Shown in pieces: positions 51,842 to 61,523 of a stretch of DNA of 64,000 nucleotides. This DNA comes from Shewanella mesophila (lineage in GTDB: Bacteria; Pseudomonadota; Gammaproteobacteria; Enterobacterales; Shewanellaceae), in NCBI RefSeq assembly GCF_019457515.1, contig NZ_CP080421.1, positions 2,790,001 through 2,854,000 of the forward strand. Reading direction: 5' to 3'. How positions within the stretch are numbered: the stretch's first letter is position 1; each line of letters starts with the position of its first letter. The translations under genes and the position numbers were made by a program. The notes below the pieces were generated by a model. It searched no databases. It saw only the letters and a list, made by a program, of their open reading frames with translations, and had not been told where the DNA came from.

Positions 51842-52660
51842 TTATAGTAATGATAGTGCTACCTGAGGAAGCTGGTTAGCCTGGGCTAACATCGCTGAAC
51901 CTGTTTGTTGTAGAACTTGGTTCTTAGTCATCGTAGAGGTTTCTTTCGCGAAATCCACATCAACGATACGGCTCTTAGCATCTGCCACGTTAGCTTGTGT
52001 GTTAGCACTATTACTAATGTTGTGTGATAGACGGTTTTGAATCGCACCTAAGTCTGCACGTTGAGTATCAATAGTCTTAATCGCTTTATCAATTGCACCT
52101 AGTGCAGAAGCTCGGTTCGCTGAAGTTGCTAGAGCCAAAGAGGCTACCGAAAGAGTTGTCTTATCAGTCTTCTTAACTGTTACTTTGATATCTTCGCCAT
52201 CTTGGTGACCAACTTGGAAACTCTTACCTGCAGAGAAATCACCTGTTAACAACTTAGTGTTACCAAACGCTGTGGTAGTACCAATCGCGTCGATTTCATT
52301 AGCTAACTGATCCATTTCAGCTTTAAGCGCGGCAATATCATCAGTACTGTTCGCACCGTTTTCGGCCTGAATTGTCAAATCACGCATACGCTGAAGCATG
52401 TTTGTTTGTTCTTGCATCGCACCTTCAGAAATCTGCGCGATTGAAATTGCATCGTTAGCGTTACGCATACCCACTTCTAGACCACGAACCTGAGAGTTCA
52501 AACGGTTAGAAATTGCTAAACCTGCCGCATCGTCCTTTGCACTGTTAATGCGAAGACCACTTGATAGACGCTCCATAGAGGTAGCTAGGTTACCACTAGA
52601 ATGATTCAAGTTCTTTTGAGCTTTCATCGATGTAACGTTGGTGTTTACTGTAATAGCCAT
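51842..52660 (-). CDS. flaB: Flagellin FlaB
   Basis: A 272-residue flagellin with only the conserved D0/D1 ends and a very short central part, as in Shewanella. The N-terminus [19 protein letters not shown] and the C-terminus [16 protein letters not shown] are classic. It is nearly identical to the upstream flagellin; differences gather in the centre and in scattered residues (for example DFSAGKSFQ against GFSAGKAFQ). It is preceded by a sigma-28-like promoter and has GAGGA before the ATG. The names flaA and flaB follow the usual gene order in Shewanella. Confidence 0.93.
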   Translation of the reverse strand: MAITVNTNVTSMKAQKNLNHSSGNLATSMERLSSGLRINSAKDDAAGLAISNRLNSQVRGLEVGMRNANDAISIAQISEGAMQEQTNMLQRMRDLTIQAENGANSTDDIAALKAEMDQLANEIDAIGTTTAFGNTKLLTGDFSAGKSFQVGHQDGEDIKVTVKKTDKTTLSVASLALATSANRASALGAIDKAIKTIDTQRADLGAIQNRLSHNISNSANTQANVADAKSRIVDVDFAKETSTMTKNQVLQQTGSAMLAQANQLPQVALSLL

Positions 52661-52738
52661 AATCGTTTCCTCTTTATACCTGACTTAATCACTTGCCTGT
52701 CTGATTAAGCCAGGCTGAGCTTATTGGTTACAGTATAT

Positions 52739-52765
52739 TTAACGGCTGAGGCTTTTCGATCTTTA
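52739..52765 (-). promoter_or_regulatory. Sigma-28 (FliA) promoter of flaB
   Basis: TAAAGATC, 11 bases, then GCCGTTAA on the minus strand. This matches the FliA consensus TAAAGTTT-N11-GCCGATAA in 13 of 16 positions with exact spacing. It lies about 78 bases upstream of the flaB ATG. Confidence 0.82.
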
Positions 52766-52836
52766 GGATATTTTTAAAAAAAATAATAGAAAATATTTAT
52801 TTTCAATTATTTCAACACCTTAATCTTGGCGAAAAC

Positions 52837-52872
52837 AAAAAGTGATGCACCATAGAGTTGATACATCACTTT
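52837..52872 (-). terminator. Terminator behind flaA
   Basis: AAAGTGATG pairs with CATCACTTT around a 16-base loop, followed by TTGTTTT on the minus strand. It lies 24 bases behind the flaA stop. Confidence 0.8.
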
Positions 52873-52896
52873 ATTGTCTAGCCAAAATGCCAATAA

Positions 52897-53718
52897 TTAA
52901 CCCAATAGTGAAAGAGCAACTTGAGGCAACTGGTTGGCCTGAGCCAACATTGCAGAACCCGTTTGCTGTAGTACCTGATTCTTAGTCATGGTCGAGGTTT
53001 CTTTGGCAAAATCCACATCTACAATACGGCTCTTCGCATCTGCAACGTTTGCCTGTGTGTTTGCACTGTTACTAATATTATGTGCTAGACGGTTTTGAAC
53101 CGCACCTAAATCAGCTCTTTGGGTATCAATCGTCTTAATCGCTTTATCAATAGCAGCTAAGGCTGATGCCCGATTGGCAGAGGTAACATTAGTTAGTGAT
53201 GCCACTGATAAAGTGGTCTTGTCCGTCTTCTTCACTTTAATAGTGACATCTTCACCATCTTGATGGCCGACTTGGAACGCTTTACCTGCTGAGAACCCAC
53301 CTTGTAATAACTTGGTATTACCAAATGCGGTACTGGTACCAATATTATCAATTTCAGTGGCCAATTGGTCCATTTCAGCCTTAATAGCCGCTAAATCCTC
53401 TGTACTGTTAGCACCGTTTTCAGATTGAATAGTCAGATCACGCATACGCTGGAGCATGTTAGTTTGCTCTTGCATCGCACCTTCTGCGATCTGGGCAATC
53501 GAAATAGCATCGTTAGCGTTACGCATACCCACTTCAAGACCACGTACCTGAGAGTTCAAACGGTTAGAAATTGCCAAACCTGCCGCATCATCTTTCGCGC
53601 TGTTAATTTTCAAACCACTGGACAAACGCTCCATAGATTGGGCCAAGCCACCACTAGATACGTTTAAGTTCTTCTGAGCTTTCATTGATGTCACGTTAGT
53701 ATTAACGGTAATAGCCAT
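52897..53718 (-). CDS. flaA: Flagellin FlaA
   Basis: A 273-residue flagellin, near-identical to the downstream copy. [20 protein letters not shown] at the N-terminal end and the final [11 protein letters not shown] mark the D0 helices; the central domain is minimal. AAGAGG lies eight bases before the ATG. The 86-base gap to flgL shows no sigma-54 or good sigma-28 element, in contrast to flaB, but contains overlapping inverted repeats near the ribosome site. Transcription may come from within flgL or by read-through. Confidence 0.93.
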   Translation of the reverse strand: MAITVNTNVTSMKAQKNLNVSSGGLAQSMERLSSGLKINSAKDDAAGLAISNRLNSQVRGLEVGMRNANDAISIAQIAEGAMQEQTNMLQRMRDLTIQSENGANSTEDLAAIKAEMDQLATEIDNIGTSTAFGNTKLLQGGFSAGKAFQVGHQDGEDVTIKVKKTDKTTLSVASLTNVTSANRASALAAIDKAIKTIDTQRADLGAVQNRLAHNISNSANTQANVADAKSRIVDVDFAKETSTMTKNQVLQQTGSAMLAQANQLPQVALSLLG

Positions 53719-53728
53719 TGTGTTTTCC

Positions 53729-53768
53729 TCTTCTTGGTTGCACTGCCAAGACGTTGAGCTTGGCTAAA
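53729..53768 (-). promoter_or_regulatory. Mutually exclusive hairpins in the flaA leader
   Basis: On the minus strand the leader reads GCCAAG, eight bases, CTTGGC, then CAACCAAGA just before the ribosome site. The middle segment TCTTGGC can pair either with the upstream GCCAAG (6 bp) or with the downstream CCAAGA (6 bp). The second pairing ends at the AAGAGG ribosome site. Confidence 0.4.
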
Positions 53769-53804
53769 AATTCGTATTGGTTGACCCATCCTGGATCACA
53801 TTAG

Positions 53805-54995
53805 TTAGATGTAATCAAATAGTGTTGTTGAGCCAACTTTACTAAAGACACTAGAGACTGCATTTAACGCAAGTTGCTGCTTCTCTAATTCTGTTATAGC
53901 AGAGGCATAATCTAAATCCTCTAGCATTGATAAGGCCGAACTGTTCACTAGCTTTTCTTCTGTATGGGTAGCGCTATGACTATCCAAACTTTTTAAACTG
54001 TTGCCAGCTTGGCCGCGCGCAATACTTGTTTGATTGACGCCACTATCTAAATTATTCAATATCTGTGCCAACTCAGACATACCCTGTGGAGTGTCCACCC
54101 TACTGGAATCTTCAACTAAGGATATTGCTTGATTTATCGTATCGAAAATACTCACTTCACTTTGCGGAGTAATACTGAAACTGTCACCCGCGGCAAGCTG
54201 GCCCTGAAGTTTGACTTCAATACCATTAAAGCTAACTGGATTAGTGGCATCAAAAGCGGGGACGGTCGTCACTAGCGCTGCACTGGAATCCCTTACTTCG
54301 AGGTTGGCTCCAACCATAGTAAATGTATAACTATCTTCCACATACGTGAGTGGATCTGTTATCGAAGCACTTTGAACATTAAAGTCGCCTACCTGTGTCG
54401 CCAGATAATTGGCGCTAAAATCACCAAGCCCTGAAGGCGCATTCATAAAAGCGTTATCGCCTGGTATATTAGTCGCAACTGTGACCCCAGACGCAACAAT
54501 GGCATTACGTACACCACTGTCGCCGCTGTAAACCACGTTACCTGATGCATCAAACGCAAAGGGTTGCTTACCCGTTTCATATCCAGCAAACATGAAATTA
54601 CCTGATTCATCCTTGGTATTAGCCACAGCAACCAATTCTTCCAGAGTTCCCCTGAGTTCATCGGCAATCATTTGCCGCTCAGAGTCGGATAAACCACCAT
54701 TAATTGCACGAAGGACTTGCTCTCTTACCGAACCTGTCAATGTTTCTGCACTACCTAGCTTGCTTTCGGTCAACGACAAACGATTATTGGCGTAATCGAT
54801 ATTTTTCATAAACTGATCAACCAAAGCATTTTGCTGATTAAGATTATCAATACCAATAGCGGCAACGGGGTCATCACCTGCGGTGTTAACGCGCTTACCG
54901 CTAGAGAGCTGTTCCAAAATTTTACTGGTAGATGTTTGCTTATCTAACACACTGGTAATGCTTTGATTGAACATCTGCGCCGTTGAGATTCTCAT
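53805..54995 (-). CDS. flgL: Flagellar hook-associated protein 3 FlgL
   Basis: A 396-residue hook-filament junction protein. MRISTAQMFNQSITSVLDKQ and ILEQLSSGKRVNTAGDDP are the flagellin-like N-terminus, and the C-terminus ends in the helix ITELEKQQLALNAVSSVFSK. It follows flgK after 12 bases and is the last gene of the flgF-flgL operon. Confidence 0.96.
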   Translation of the reverse strand: MRISTAQMFNQSITSVLDKQTSTSKILEQLSSGKRVNTAGDDPVAAIGIDNLNQQNALVDQFMKNIDYANNRLSLTESKLGSAETLTGSVREQVLRAINGGLSDSERQMIADELRGTLEELVAVANTKDESGNFMFAGYETGKQPFAFDASGNVVYSGDSGVRNAIVASGVTVATNIPGDNAFMNAPSGLGDFSANYLATQVGDFNVQSASITDPLTYVEDSYTFTMVGANLEVRDSSAALVTTVPAFDATNPVSFNGIEVKLQGQLAAGDSFSITPQSEVSIFDTINQAISLVEDSSRVDTPQGMSELAQILNNLDSGVNQTSIARGQAGNSLKSLDSHSATHTEEKLVNSSALSMLEDLDYASAITELEKQQLALNAVSSVFSKVGSTTLFDYI

Positions 54996-55007
54996 ATCTT
55001 GTTACTC

Positions 55008-56921
55008 CTATCTCACCGAACTGAATAAGGTGTCGAAAATTTCATTGGCTGTTGTCATGATCCGAGCCGATGCTTGATATGCTTGCTGAAAGCGCATGAG
55101 ATTTGCCGCCTCTTCATCTAAATTCACTCCAGACTCACTTTGCACTCTGGCATAGGCTTGAGAATGGACCGCTTCAGCTGTTCCAAGTGCCACCTCAGCC
55201 GCTTTCGCCTTACCACCTACCTCTAACTTAGTATTTTCGTAAACATCACTTAACGTTGAACTACCACCAGCCATTAATTTAGCTTCATTCAATTTGGCCA
55301 TGGCAACGGCATTACTGTTATTGCCCTCAGCAGCGGAAAGGTCAAAGGTAAAACGGTCTGCCAAAGCACCTGCGCTACTTTGCACATCAAAGTTCATTCC
55401 AAATGCATCGATCGTTGGCGCTGTATAGGTTCCAGTTCCTAATGAAGTACCTGCTGCATCAAATGCTTCATAACTATTGGTCGTCGTATCGATTTCAAAG
55501 GTAATTTGAGCACCAACGCCTGGAAATCCTGGCGCAGATGCATCCATTGCGTTCAATGCAATCGCCGTGTTGCCTGAATTAGCCGAATCAGCAGTAATAG
55601 TAGGACCCGCCGCCGCAATTCCCTTGGGGTCAGTCATCACCACTTTTATACCCGCTGCGGCTCCAGAAGAAGGGCGAATTTCAAAGCGATCTCCCGATGC
55701 AAAGGCTCCCGAATCTATATTGATGCTAAAACCATCGCCACCAGTTAGCTGCGAACCCGTTAATGTCAACGGCGTAGTCGTTCCCGTATCGCTATCTTTC
55801 AGCTCATAGGTCGCAGGAGCGGTAAATGTCAGCTCATAACTACCACCAGTAAGCGCACTGACATCATCAATATTGACACGCAGTGCTGCATTCCCGGTAT
55901 TAGTCTCAAAACCGCCTACACGTCCCACTGACATCTTCGAATCGTTGATATCCAGAAAAATATCGCTACCGACATTGCCATTAAGATCGAAACCTTGTGA
56001 CTGAGCCTTATTAAACGTATCAGCAATACCTAGCGCCAATTGGCCCATCTCCAATTGCGCAGGGATCAGCGTTTCATCACGATATTGGAACAATGCACCT
56101 AAACTTCCCCCCATCTTGGCAGGATCAACCGCTACACTCTGATCACCAGTTGTTGCGGTGATCCGCAGCTCTCCAGGGTAGGGATTACCTGCAGTTGATC
56201 CCATCTGCATCGATATTTGCCCAGAAACTAACATCGCGGCACTACCAAGCATAATGCTCTTTGCTCCCGACTCAAGCGGGATAACATTGACTTGAGCGTA
56301 TTGGCTTAGCTCTTGGATCAAGGCATCTTGCTTGTCCAATAATTGCGAATCAGAGCCTTGAGACTTCATCAGCTCTTGGTTGAGATGGCCAAGCTCTTTA
56401 CTTATTTCATTAATTCTATCTGTGACAGCAGATATCTGGTCATTGGTCTGGCTCATCTGTCCATCCAGATGAGATTGCATCTGGTTAAGTGCTTTTGCTA
56501 TCTGATCTGCATTTCCCAGTAGGGAGCCACGAATTCCTAAATCATCAGGAAGATCAGCTAGGCTATTCAATCCCGCAAATAAATCATTTAAACCTTGAGG
56601 CACTGACTTACCAATTTGAGAAAATAGCTGATCCAGTTCGCTCATTTTCACTTGTGTGGTCTCAGCTTGACTCATCGCAGTTTGGCCGATACGTAGTTCT
56701 CTTGCTGCGTAATCGTTATATATACGCTTTACATCTGTGACATATGTTCCTGCACCATAAAAGCTGTTGCCGAACCGCTGGGATTCAAGGCTCGATTGCT
56801 CTGCCACCTGACGATGGTAACCTTGGGTGTTGGCATTGGTAATGTTATTACTGGTGACGGCGAGTTGTGACTGCGAAGCTAGCACACCAGTACGGGCGAT
56901 ATTGAGTAAGTCCATCGACAT
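55008..56921 (-). CDS. flgK: Flagellar hook-associated protein 1 FlgK
   Basis: A 637-residue hook-filament junction protein, about 90 residues longer than the E. coli protein because of an expanded centre (about 330-540, rich in Thr, Gly, Asp). The N-terminus DLLNIARTGVLASQSQLAVT with NITNANTQGYHRQV, and the C-terminus NLDEEAANLMRFQQAYQASA, are diagnostic. Of two near ATG codons, 56921 has GAGG at nine bases and is preferred. Confidence 0.95.
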   Translation of the reverse strand: MSMDLLNIARTGVLASQSQLAVTSNNITNANTQGYHRQVAEQSSLESQRFGNSFYGAGTYVTDVKRIYNDYAARELRIGQTAMSQAETTQVKMSELDQLFSQIGKSVPQGLNDLFAGLNSLADLPDDLGIRGSLLGNADQIAKALNQMQSHLDGQMSQTNDQISAVTDRINEISKELGHLNQELMKSQGSDSQLLDKQDALIQELSQYAQVNVIPLESGAKSIMLGSAAMLVSGQISMQMGSTAGNPYPGELRITATTGDQSVAVDPAKMGGSLGALFQYRDETLIPAQLEMGQLALGIADTFNKAQSQGFDLNGNVGSDIFLDINDSKMSVGRVGGFETNTGNAALRVNIDDVSALTGGSYELTFTAPATYELKDSDTGTTTPLTLTGSQLTGGDGFSINIDSGAFASGDRFEIRPSSGAAAGIKVVMTDPKGIAAAGPTITADSANSGNTAIALNAMDASAPGFPGVGAQITFEIDTTTNSYEAFDAAGTSLGTGTYTAPTIDAFGMNFDVQSSAGALADRFTFDLSAAEGNNSNAVAMAKLNEAKLMAGGSSTLSDVYENTKLEVGGKAKAAEVALGTAEAVHSQAYARVQSESGVNLDEEAANLMRFQQAYQASARIMTTANEIFDTLFSSVR

Positions 56922-56964
56922 CAGCGCTTACCTCGTATGTGAACGACGACTATTGTTAATTCGC

Positions 56965-57987
56965 TCATGGTGTTACTCCCGATATAACCGAGCCAAAATC
57001 TTTACTGACCGATTGCATGACTTTAATCACTTTCTCTGCGTATTTTGGATCAGTTGCATAACCCGCATCTTGCAGTGCTTGAATAAAAGAGCCTGGATTA
57101 CTAGCCTCTTTTAACGCCTCTTGATAACGAGGTCCTTCGGAAATAAATGACACAAAATCATCAAAACTCTGCTTAATGTCATCATATACCCGAAAATCTG
57201 CTCGCTGCTTAACCGCGACCCCTTGCTCAAACTCCAGAGTACTCACTCCGGCTTTATCGCCCTGCCAGCGTTTATCCGCTTTAATATTGAACAAGTTATT
57301 ACTTGGTTCGCCATTAGCTTGACGCACCATTTTCTGTCCCCAGCCAGTTTCTAATGCCGATTGCGCAATCAAAACTTCTGGCGTCGTACCTAGTGCTTTA
57401 GCCGCTTGTTGAGCATGTGGATATACCGCAGCCACAAACTGATCGCGGCTACTAAAGCCATCAATTGGCGCACTAGATGGCAATACTTTGCCGCCAACCA
57501 CATCGTCGATAACATCGGTTATTGATTGTTGTGGATTTGGAGATACTTGCTTTAGTTGATTAAGGCTTTTTATATCAGACAGCTTGGATTGACTTAACTG
57601 TTGCGCCGTCAAATTGACGTTTGCAGCAGTAGGTTGAGTCATTCCCCCCCTAAGCACTGATGCTGGCGTGTAAGCGCTGCCAGCGGGGTCTAGTTGCTGC
57701 ACCATAAGATCGGCTAGCCCCAGCATCCCTTTATCTGACAAGTTTACTGACATCTGCTGATCATGCATCTGCTCATAAAACTTTGTATATTGGCTGTTCA
57801 TCGGACTATCAGACTCAAACACGGCATTAGCGTCACGCATGCTCTTCATTAGCATTTGTACGAAGATACCTTCGAACTGCTGCGCAACTTCTTTAAGCGC
57901 TGCCTTATCATCCTTCTGCGCTTTAGCACGAAGGGAGTCTAGTCCCCCGATGTCTAAGAAATGCGATGAATTTGACAGCTTTTCCAT
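56965..57987 (-). CDS. flgJ: Flagellar rod-cap/peptidoglycan hydrolase FlgJ
   Basis: A 340-residue two-domain periplasmic protein. The N-terminal part (about 25-115: VAQQFEGIFVQMLMKSMRDA) is the rod-cap domain. The C-terminal part (about 185-340) is a glucosaminidase-type muramidase with LIAQSALETGWGQKMVR carrying the catalytic Glu, and NNLFNIKADKRWQGD. The chosen start is ATG 57987 (MEKLSNS); a TTG lies two codons upstream. It opens the peptidoglycan for the growing rod. It follows flgI after 17 bases. Confidence 0.95.
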   Translation of the reverse strand: MEKLSNSSHFLDIGGLDSLRAKAQKDDKAALKEVAQQFEGIFVQMLMKSMRDANAVFESDSPMNSQYTKFYEQMHDQQMSVNLSDKGMLGLADLMVQQLDPAGSAYTPASVLRGGMTQPTAANVNLTAQQLSQSKLSDIKSLNQLKQVSPNPQQSITDVIDDVVGGKVLPSSAPIDGFSSRDQFVAAVYPHAQQAAKALGTTPEVLIAQSALETGWGQKMVRQANGEPSNNLFNIKADKRWQGDKAGVSTLEFEQGVAVKQRADFRVYDDIKQSFDDFVSFISEGPRYQEALKEASNPGSFIQALQDAGYATDPKYAEKVIKVMQSVSKDFGSVISGVTP

Positions 57988-58004
57988 GTTCAATCCGACA
58001 ATAT

Positions 58005-59096
58005 TTAGATGATAATAAGTTCACCATGCAAAGCACCTGCCACCTTTAACGCTTCAAGGATTGCAAGTACATCGGATGGTGCTGCACCAACGAGGTTCAC
58101 CGCTCGAACAAGTTCGTCTAGAGAGGTACCAGGATTAAACAGGAACATGCGATTATCGGCTTCGGATACGTCAATAGTGCTGTCAGAGGTCACCACGGTA
58201 TTACCACCCGCTAATGGATTGGGTTGTGATACTTGTGTTGCCTCGGCAATCGTTACCGTCAATCCACCATGAGTAACTGCAGCAGGCAGCAGGCGCACAT
58301 CCTTACCAACGACTATGGTACCAGTGCGAGAGTTAACGATGACTTTGGCTGATTCTGATGCGGGTTCTACTTCTATGTTTTCAAGCGTCGCTAGAAATGA
58401 GACTCGCTGAGAGACATCGCGGGGCGCACTCACTTGAACAGATGCGGCATCTAATGGACGAGCCATTCCAGGACCAAGTAACTCATTAATGGCATCGGCT
58501 AAACGCTTGGCGGTAGAGAAATCGGCCCTACGCAGGTTAAAAGTAAGATGATCCCCAGTTGAAAATGGGGTCGCGACTGTGCGCTCAACGATGGCGCCAT
58601 TAGGGATACGCCCAACCGTTGGGGTATTCTGAATAACTTTAGAACCATCTAATCCATCAGCACTAAAACCACTGACAACCATACTGCCCTGCGCAATAGC
58701 ATATACGTTACCGTCAACCCCTTTTAAGAAGGTTTGCAACAAGGTACCACCACGAAGGCTCTTGGCCTCACCTAAGCTCGACACTGTTACATCTAAAGTT
58801 TGCCCTGGCTTAATAAAAGCAGGCATATCGGTATGAACGGCAACCACCGCGACGTTTTTGACTTTTGGTCTAAAATTGTCAGGCAGATTAATACCAAAGT
58901 TTTTCAACATGGTTTTAAAGGTCTGCTCGGTATAACGCGTCTTTTCGCCAGTACCAGGTAAGCCAACAACTAAACCATAGCCTATGAGTTGATTACTTCT
59001 AACCCCTTGGACATTGGCAATATCTTTAATGCGTTGTGCAAAACCAGCCGTAGAGATGACCATTAATGCACAAGCTAATATGATTTTTAATTTCAT
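58005..59096 (-). CDS. flgI: Flagellar P-ring protein FlgI
   Basis: A 363-residue periplasmic protein that forms the bushing in the peptidoglycan layer. Residues 1-20 form a signal peptide ending in [23 protein letters not shown] and [10 protein letters not shown] are invariant. The start is ATG 59096, with GGAG seven bases upstream; a longer frame begins inside the flgH end without a ribosome site. It starts 10 bases behind flgH. Confidence 0.97.
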   Translation of the reverse strand: MKLKIILACALMVISTAGFAQRIKDIANVQGVRSNQLIGYGLVVGLPGTGEKTRYTEQTFKTMLKNFGINLPDNFRPKVKNVAVVAVHTDMPAFIKPGQTLDVTVSSLGEAKSLRGGTLLQTFLKGVDGNVYAIAQGSMVVSGFSADGLDGSKVIQNTPTVGRIPNGAIVERTVATPFSTGDHLTFNLRRADFSTAKRLADAINELLGPGMARPLDAASVQVSAPRDVSQRVSFLATLENIEVEPASESAKVIVNSRTGTIVVGKDVRLLPAAVTHGGLTVTIAEATQVSQPNPLAGGNTVVTSDSTIDVSEADNRMFLFNPGTSLDELVRAVNLVGAAPSDVLAILEALKVAGALHGELIII

Positions 59097-59106
59097 GACA
59101 TCACTC

Positions 59107-59781
59107 CTAGAAAGGCCACCAGTCACTCATGAAAAATTGACTCAACCAACCTACTTTTTGGGCATTGGCGAATGTTCCAGTACCGCTATATTGGATGCGA
59201 GCATTCGCTACCCGTTGAGAATCAATCGTGTTATCTGGGCGAATATCTTGAGAGCGAACAATTCCGGTCACGCGAACGAACTCATCACCGTTGTTGATGG
59301 TTATCCACTTTTCACCGCGAATCACTAAGTTGCCATTGTTTAACACTTGCATTACATTCGCCGAGATACTGCCCGATAAACTATTGCTTTGATCGGCGTC
59401 AGACTCTCGCTTGGTGTTCATACTATCTTTGTAACGTAAATCGATTGGCGAGCCACTAATAGTCACATTGCCTCCACCCGCATAAATTGGGTCGAGAGTC
59501 ATATCCGAGCCTTTCTTTATCTCGTTGGTCGCACTCTTTTTAGCCTGGGTCGACTCCTCAAGAATAACGGTAATAATGTCACCGACTTTTAACGCCTTGA
59601 TGTCCGAGTACAGACTCGATGCCTGACTATCTTGATACATTGAGCCAGTCGCGGCGATTTTAGTTGGCGGCGCCTCCGGATAAACAGGCGCGAAATAGGG
59701 ATCATCCGCTATCGGTTTATTGTTAGTTGAGTTACATCCAACCAACGTAATGGCTGCTGCGAGAATGAGATACTTAGTCAT
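59107..59781 (-). CDS. flgH: Flagellar L-ring lipoprotein FlgH
   Basis: A 224-residue outer-membrane lipoprotein. The signal peptide ends at the lipobox LVGC (Cys16). [20 protein letters not shown] and the Gly-rich [14 protein letters not shown] region, followed by [20 protein letters not shown] and [14 protein letters not shown], match the family. It forms the L-ring around the rod. It lies between flgG and flgI. Confidence 0.97.
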   Translation of the reverse strand: MTKYLILAAAITLVGCNSTNNKPIADDPYFAPVYPEAPPTKIAATGSMYQDSQASSLYSDIKALKVGDIITVILEESTQAKKSATNEIKKGSDMTLDPIYAGGGNVTISGSPIDLRYKDSMNTKRESDADQSNSLSGSISANVMQVLNNGNLVIRGEKWITINNGDEFVRVTGIVRSQDIRPDNTIDSQRVANARIQYSGTGTFANAQKVGWLSQFFMSDWWPF

Positions 59782-59790
59782 GATAAGCCT

Positions 59791-60579
59791 CTACAAATTC
59801 TGGTTCACGTAAGACAACATCTGATCGACCGCCGAAATAACTTTGGAATTCATTTCATAAATACGTTGGCTTTCAATAAGGTTAACTAACTCTTCTGTGA
59901 CGTTAACATTTGATGTTTCAAGTGCTCCCTGACGAATAGCCCCCATACCATCGAGTGAAGCAGTCCCTTGAATGGGTGTACCACTAGCGCCAGTCTCGGT
60001 ATAGAGGTTTTGCCCCATAGGATCGAGTCCGCTCGGATTGATGAAATCAGACATAGTCAACTGGCCGACAACTTGGTTTTCTGCTGTGCCAGGGGTTTTA
60101 ACCGACACTTCACCTTCTGACGAAACAGTAATACTCGTGGCATTATCAGGAATAGTGATCGAAGGCTGTAACACATATCCAGAGCCTGGCGTGACGATTT
60201 GCCCGGTATCATCTAAGGTAAACTGACCATTTCGCGTATAGGCGGCTGTGCCATCGGGCATCTGTACTTCAAAAAATCCGGGACCTTCAATCATTAAATC
60301 CAATGAGTTATCGGTGGTTAGCATATTGCCTTGCGTAAACACCTTTTGCGTAGCAACAACCTTGGTACCGGCACCAATATTGAGACCGTTCGGCAGTTTG
60401 GTATTAGATGCACTAATCCCTCCCGCCTGATTAACGGTTTGATAAAGCAAATCTTCAAATACCGCTCGACCTTTCTTGTAGCCAACGGTGCTCGCATTAG
60501 CCACATTGTTAGAAATCACCGAGATATCTGTCTGCTGGGCATCTAAGCCAGTCTTACTAATCCATAACGCAGGATGCAT
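59791..60579 (-). CDS. flgG: Flagellar distal rod protein FlgG
   Basis: A 262-residue axial protein that builds the distal rod. LWISKTGLDAQQTDISVISN with NNVANASTVGYKKGRAVFED is the N-terminal axial motif. The C-terminus EELVNLIESQRIYEMNSKVI is the other half of the D0 coiled coil. Eleven bases separate it from flgF and nine from flgH. Confidence 0.97.
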   Translation of the reverse strand: MHPALWISKTGLDAQQTDISVISNNVANASTVGYKKGRAVFEDLLYQTVNQAGGISASNTKLPNGLNIGAGTKVVATQKVFTQGNMLTTDNSLDLMIEGPGFFEVQMPDGTAAYTRNGQFTLDDTGQIVTPGSGYVLQPSITIPDNATSITVSSEGEVSVKTPGTAENQVVGQLTMSDFINPSGLDPMGQNLYTETGASGTPIQGTASLDGMGAIRQGALETSNVNVTEELVNLIESQRIYEMNSKVISAVDQMLSYVNQNL

Positions 60580-60589
60580 AATCTATCTC

Positions 60590-61333
60590 CTAACTAATGC
60601 GCATTAATGACGAAGAGGCTTGATCCATCTCTTCGGCGGTTTTCATCATTTTGACTTGCATCTCAAATTGACGCTGCAAATCGATTAACGACACCATCTC
60701 ATCGACAGCATTAACATTGCTCCCTTCGACGGCACCACTCTCAACAAATACAAAAGGATCGGCTGCGGCGACTTCGCCAGACATTTGACGAAATAAGCCA
60801 TCCTCTCCTCGCATCAGATTTTGATTACCTGGATTAACCAGCTTGATTCGCCCCACCTCTTCAATGACCTCTGCGGTGGCCCCTAACGGCCTTACTGAAA
60901 TCACCCCATCTTGAGCAATTTCAATTTTCTCAATAGGCAGAGGTAATACGATGGGACCAGCATCACCCATAATAGGGTTGCCACGATCGTTACGAAGTAA
61001 TCCTGTGGTGTCAAAACTTAAGCTTCCAGAGCGAGTATAGGCTTCGCCGCCATCAGCCCCCTGCACGGCAATCCAACCATTACCCTTTACGGCAATATCC
61101 AGATCGCGGCCAGTGGTCTTTATTGGACCATTAGAGAAGTCTGCCGAAGGATTCTCTGTCATCGAAAATACCCGTGTCGGCAAACCTTCACCAAAGGCTT
61201 GCATTGAGCGTGCTTGCTCTAAATCTGACTTAAAGCCGTCAGTATTGGCATTGGCAAGATTGTTCGCTCGTACGGCCAGCGAATTCATATTCTGCTTGGC
61301 ACCGCTCATGGCGACATAGAGTAATTTATCCAC
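60590..61333 (-). CDS. flgF: Flagellar rod protein FlgF
   Basis: A 247-residue proximal-rod axial protein. The product starts MDKLLYVAMSGAKQNMNSLA, the standard FlgF N-terminus, when the GTG at 61333 is used, with GGAG six bases upstream. An 18-codon longer frame lacks this support. RANNLANANTDGFKSDLEQA and the C-terminal DEMVSLIDLQRQFEMQVKMM are conserved. It is the first gene behind a sigma-54 promoter and heads flgF-flgL. Confidence 0.96.
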   Translation of the reverse strand: MDKLLYVAMSGAKQNMNSLAVRANNLANANTDGFKSDLEQARSMQAFGEGLPTRVFSMTENPSADFSNGPIKTTGRDLDIAVKGNGWIAVQGADGGEAYTRSGSLSFDTTGLLRNDRGNPIMGDAGPIVLPLPIEKIEIAQDGVISVRPLGATAEVIEEVGRIKLVNPGNQNLMRGEDGLFRQMSGEVAAADPFVFVESGAVEGSNVNAVDEMVSLIDLQRQFEMQVKMMKTAEEMDQASSSLMRIS

Positions 61334-61382
61334 TTGCTGCTCCGTCAATGTTTCAACTAAAAACTGTCTAATAACAGTACGA

Positions 61383-61399
61383 AGCAAACATCATGCCAA
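61383..61399 (-). promoter_or_regulatory. Sigma-54 promoter of the flgF operon
   Basis: TTGGCATGATGTTTGCT on the minus strand has GG and GC ten bases apart. It lies 50 bases upstream of the flgF GTG and downstream of the flgE terminator hairpin. Confidence 0.9.
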
Positions 61400-61482
61400 G
61401 AGATAGTGAATGGCTAGAGCCTAGAATCAATGAGATAGGAGAACGGGAGTGAACGCTAGAGACTAAAATAACCAAGAACGGA

Positions 61483-61509
61483 AGAGTGTTGCCGCATCGG
61501 CAACACTCT
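61483..61509. terminator. Hairpin terminator behind flgE
   Basis: AGAGTGTTGCCG and CGGCAACACTCT form a 12-bp GC-rich stem with a three-base loop, 15 bases behind the flgE stop. The U-run on the minus strand is interrupted (TTCCGTTCTT), so some read-through into flgF is possible. Confidence 0.85.
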
Positions 61510-61523
61510 TTAATGCAAGTAAA

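Noticed and set aside
51842..53718. The two flagellin genes as a phase-variable invertible pair
   Set aside because: Both are in the same orientation, each has its own terminator, and no recombinase gene or inverted repeats flank them.
53734..53752. TTGGCAGTGC before flaA as a sigma-54 promoter
   Set aside because: GG and GC are only four bases apart; the RpoN spacing is ten.
53783..53797. Small hairpin behind flgL as a terminator
   Set aside because: Five-bp stem with a G-U pair and no U-run; too weak to call.
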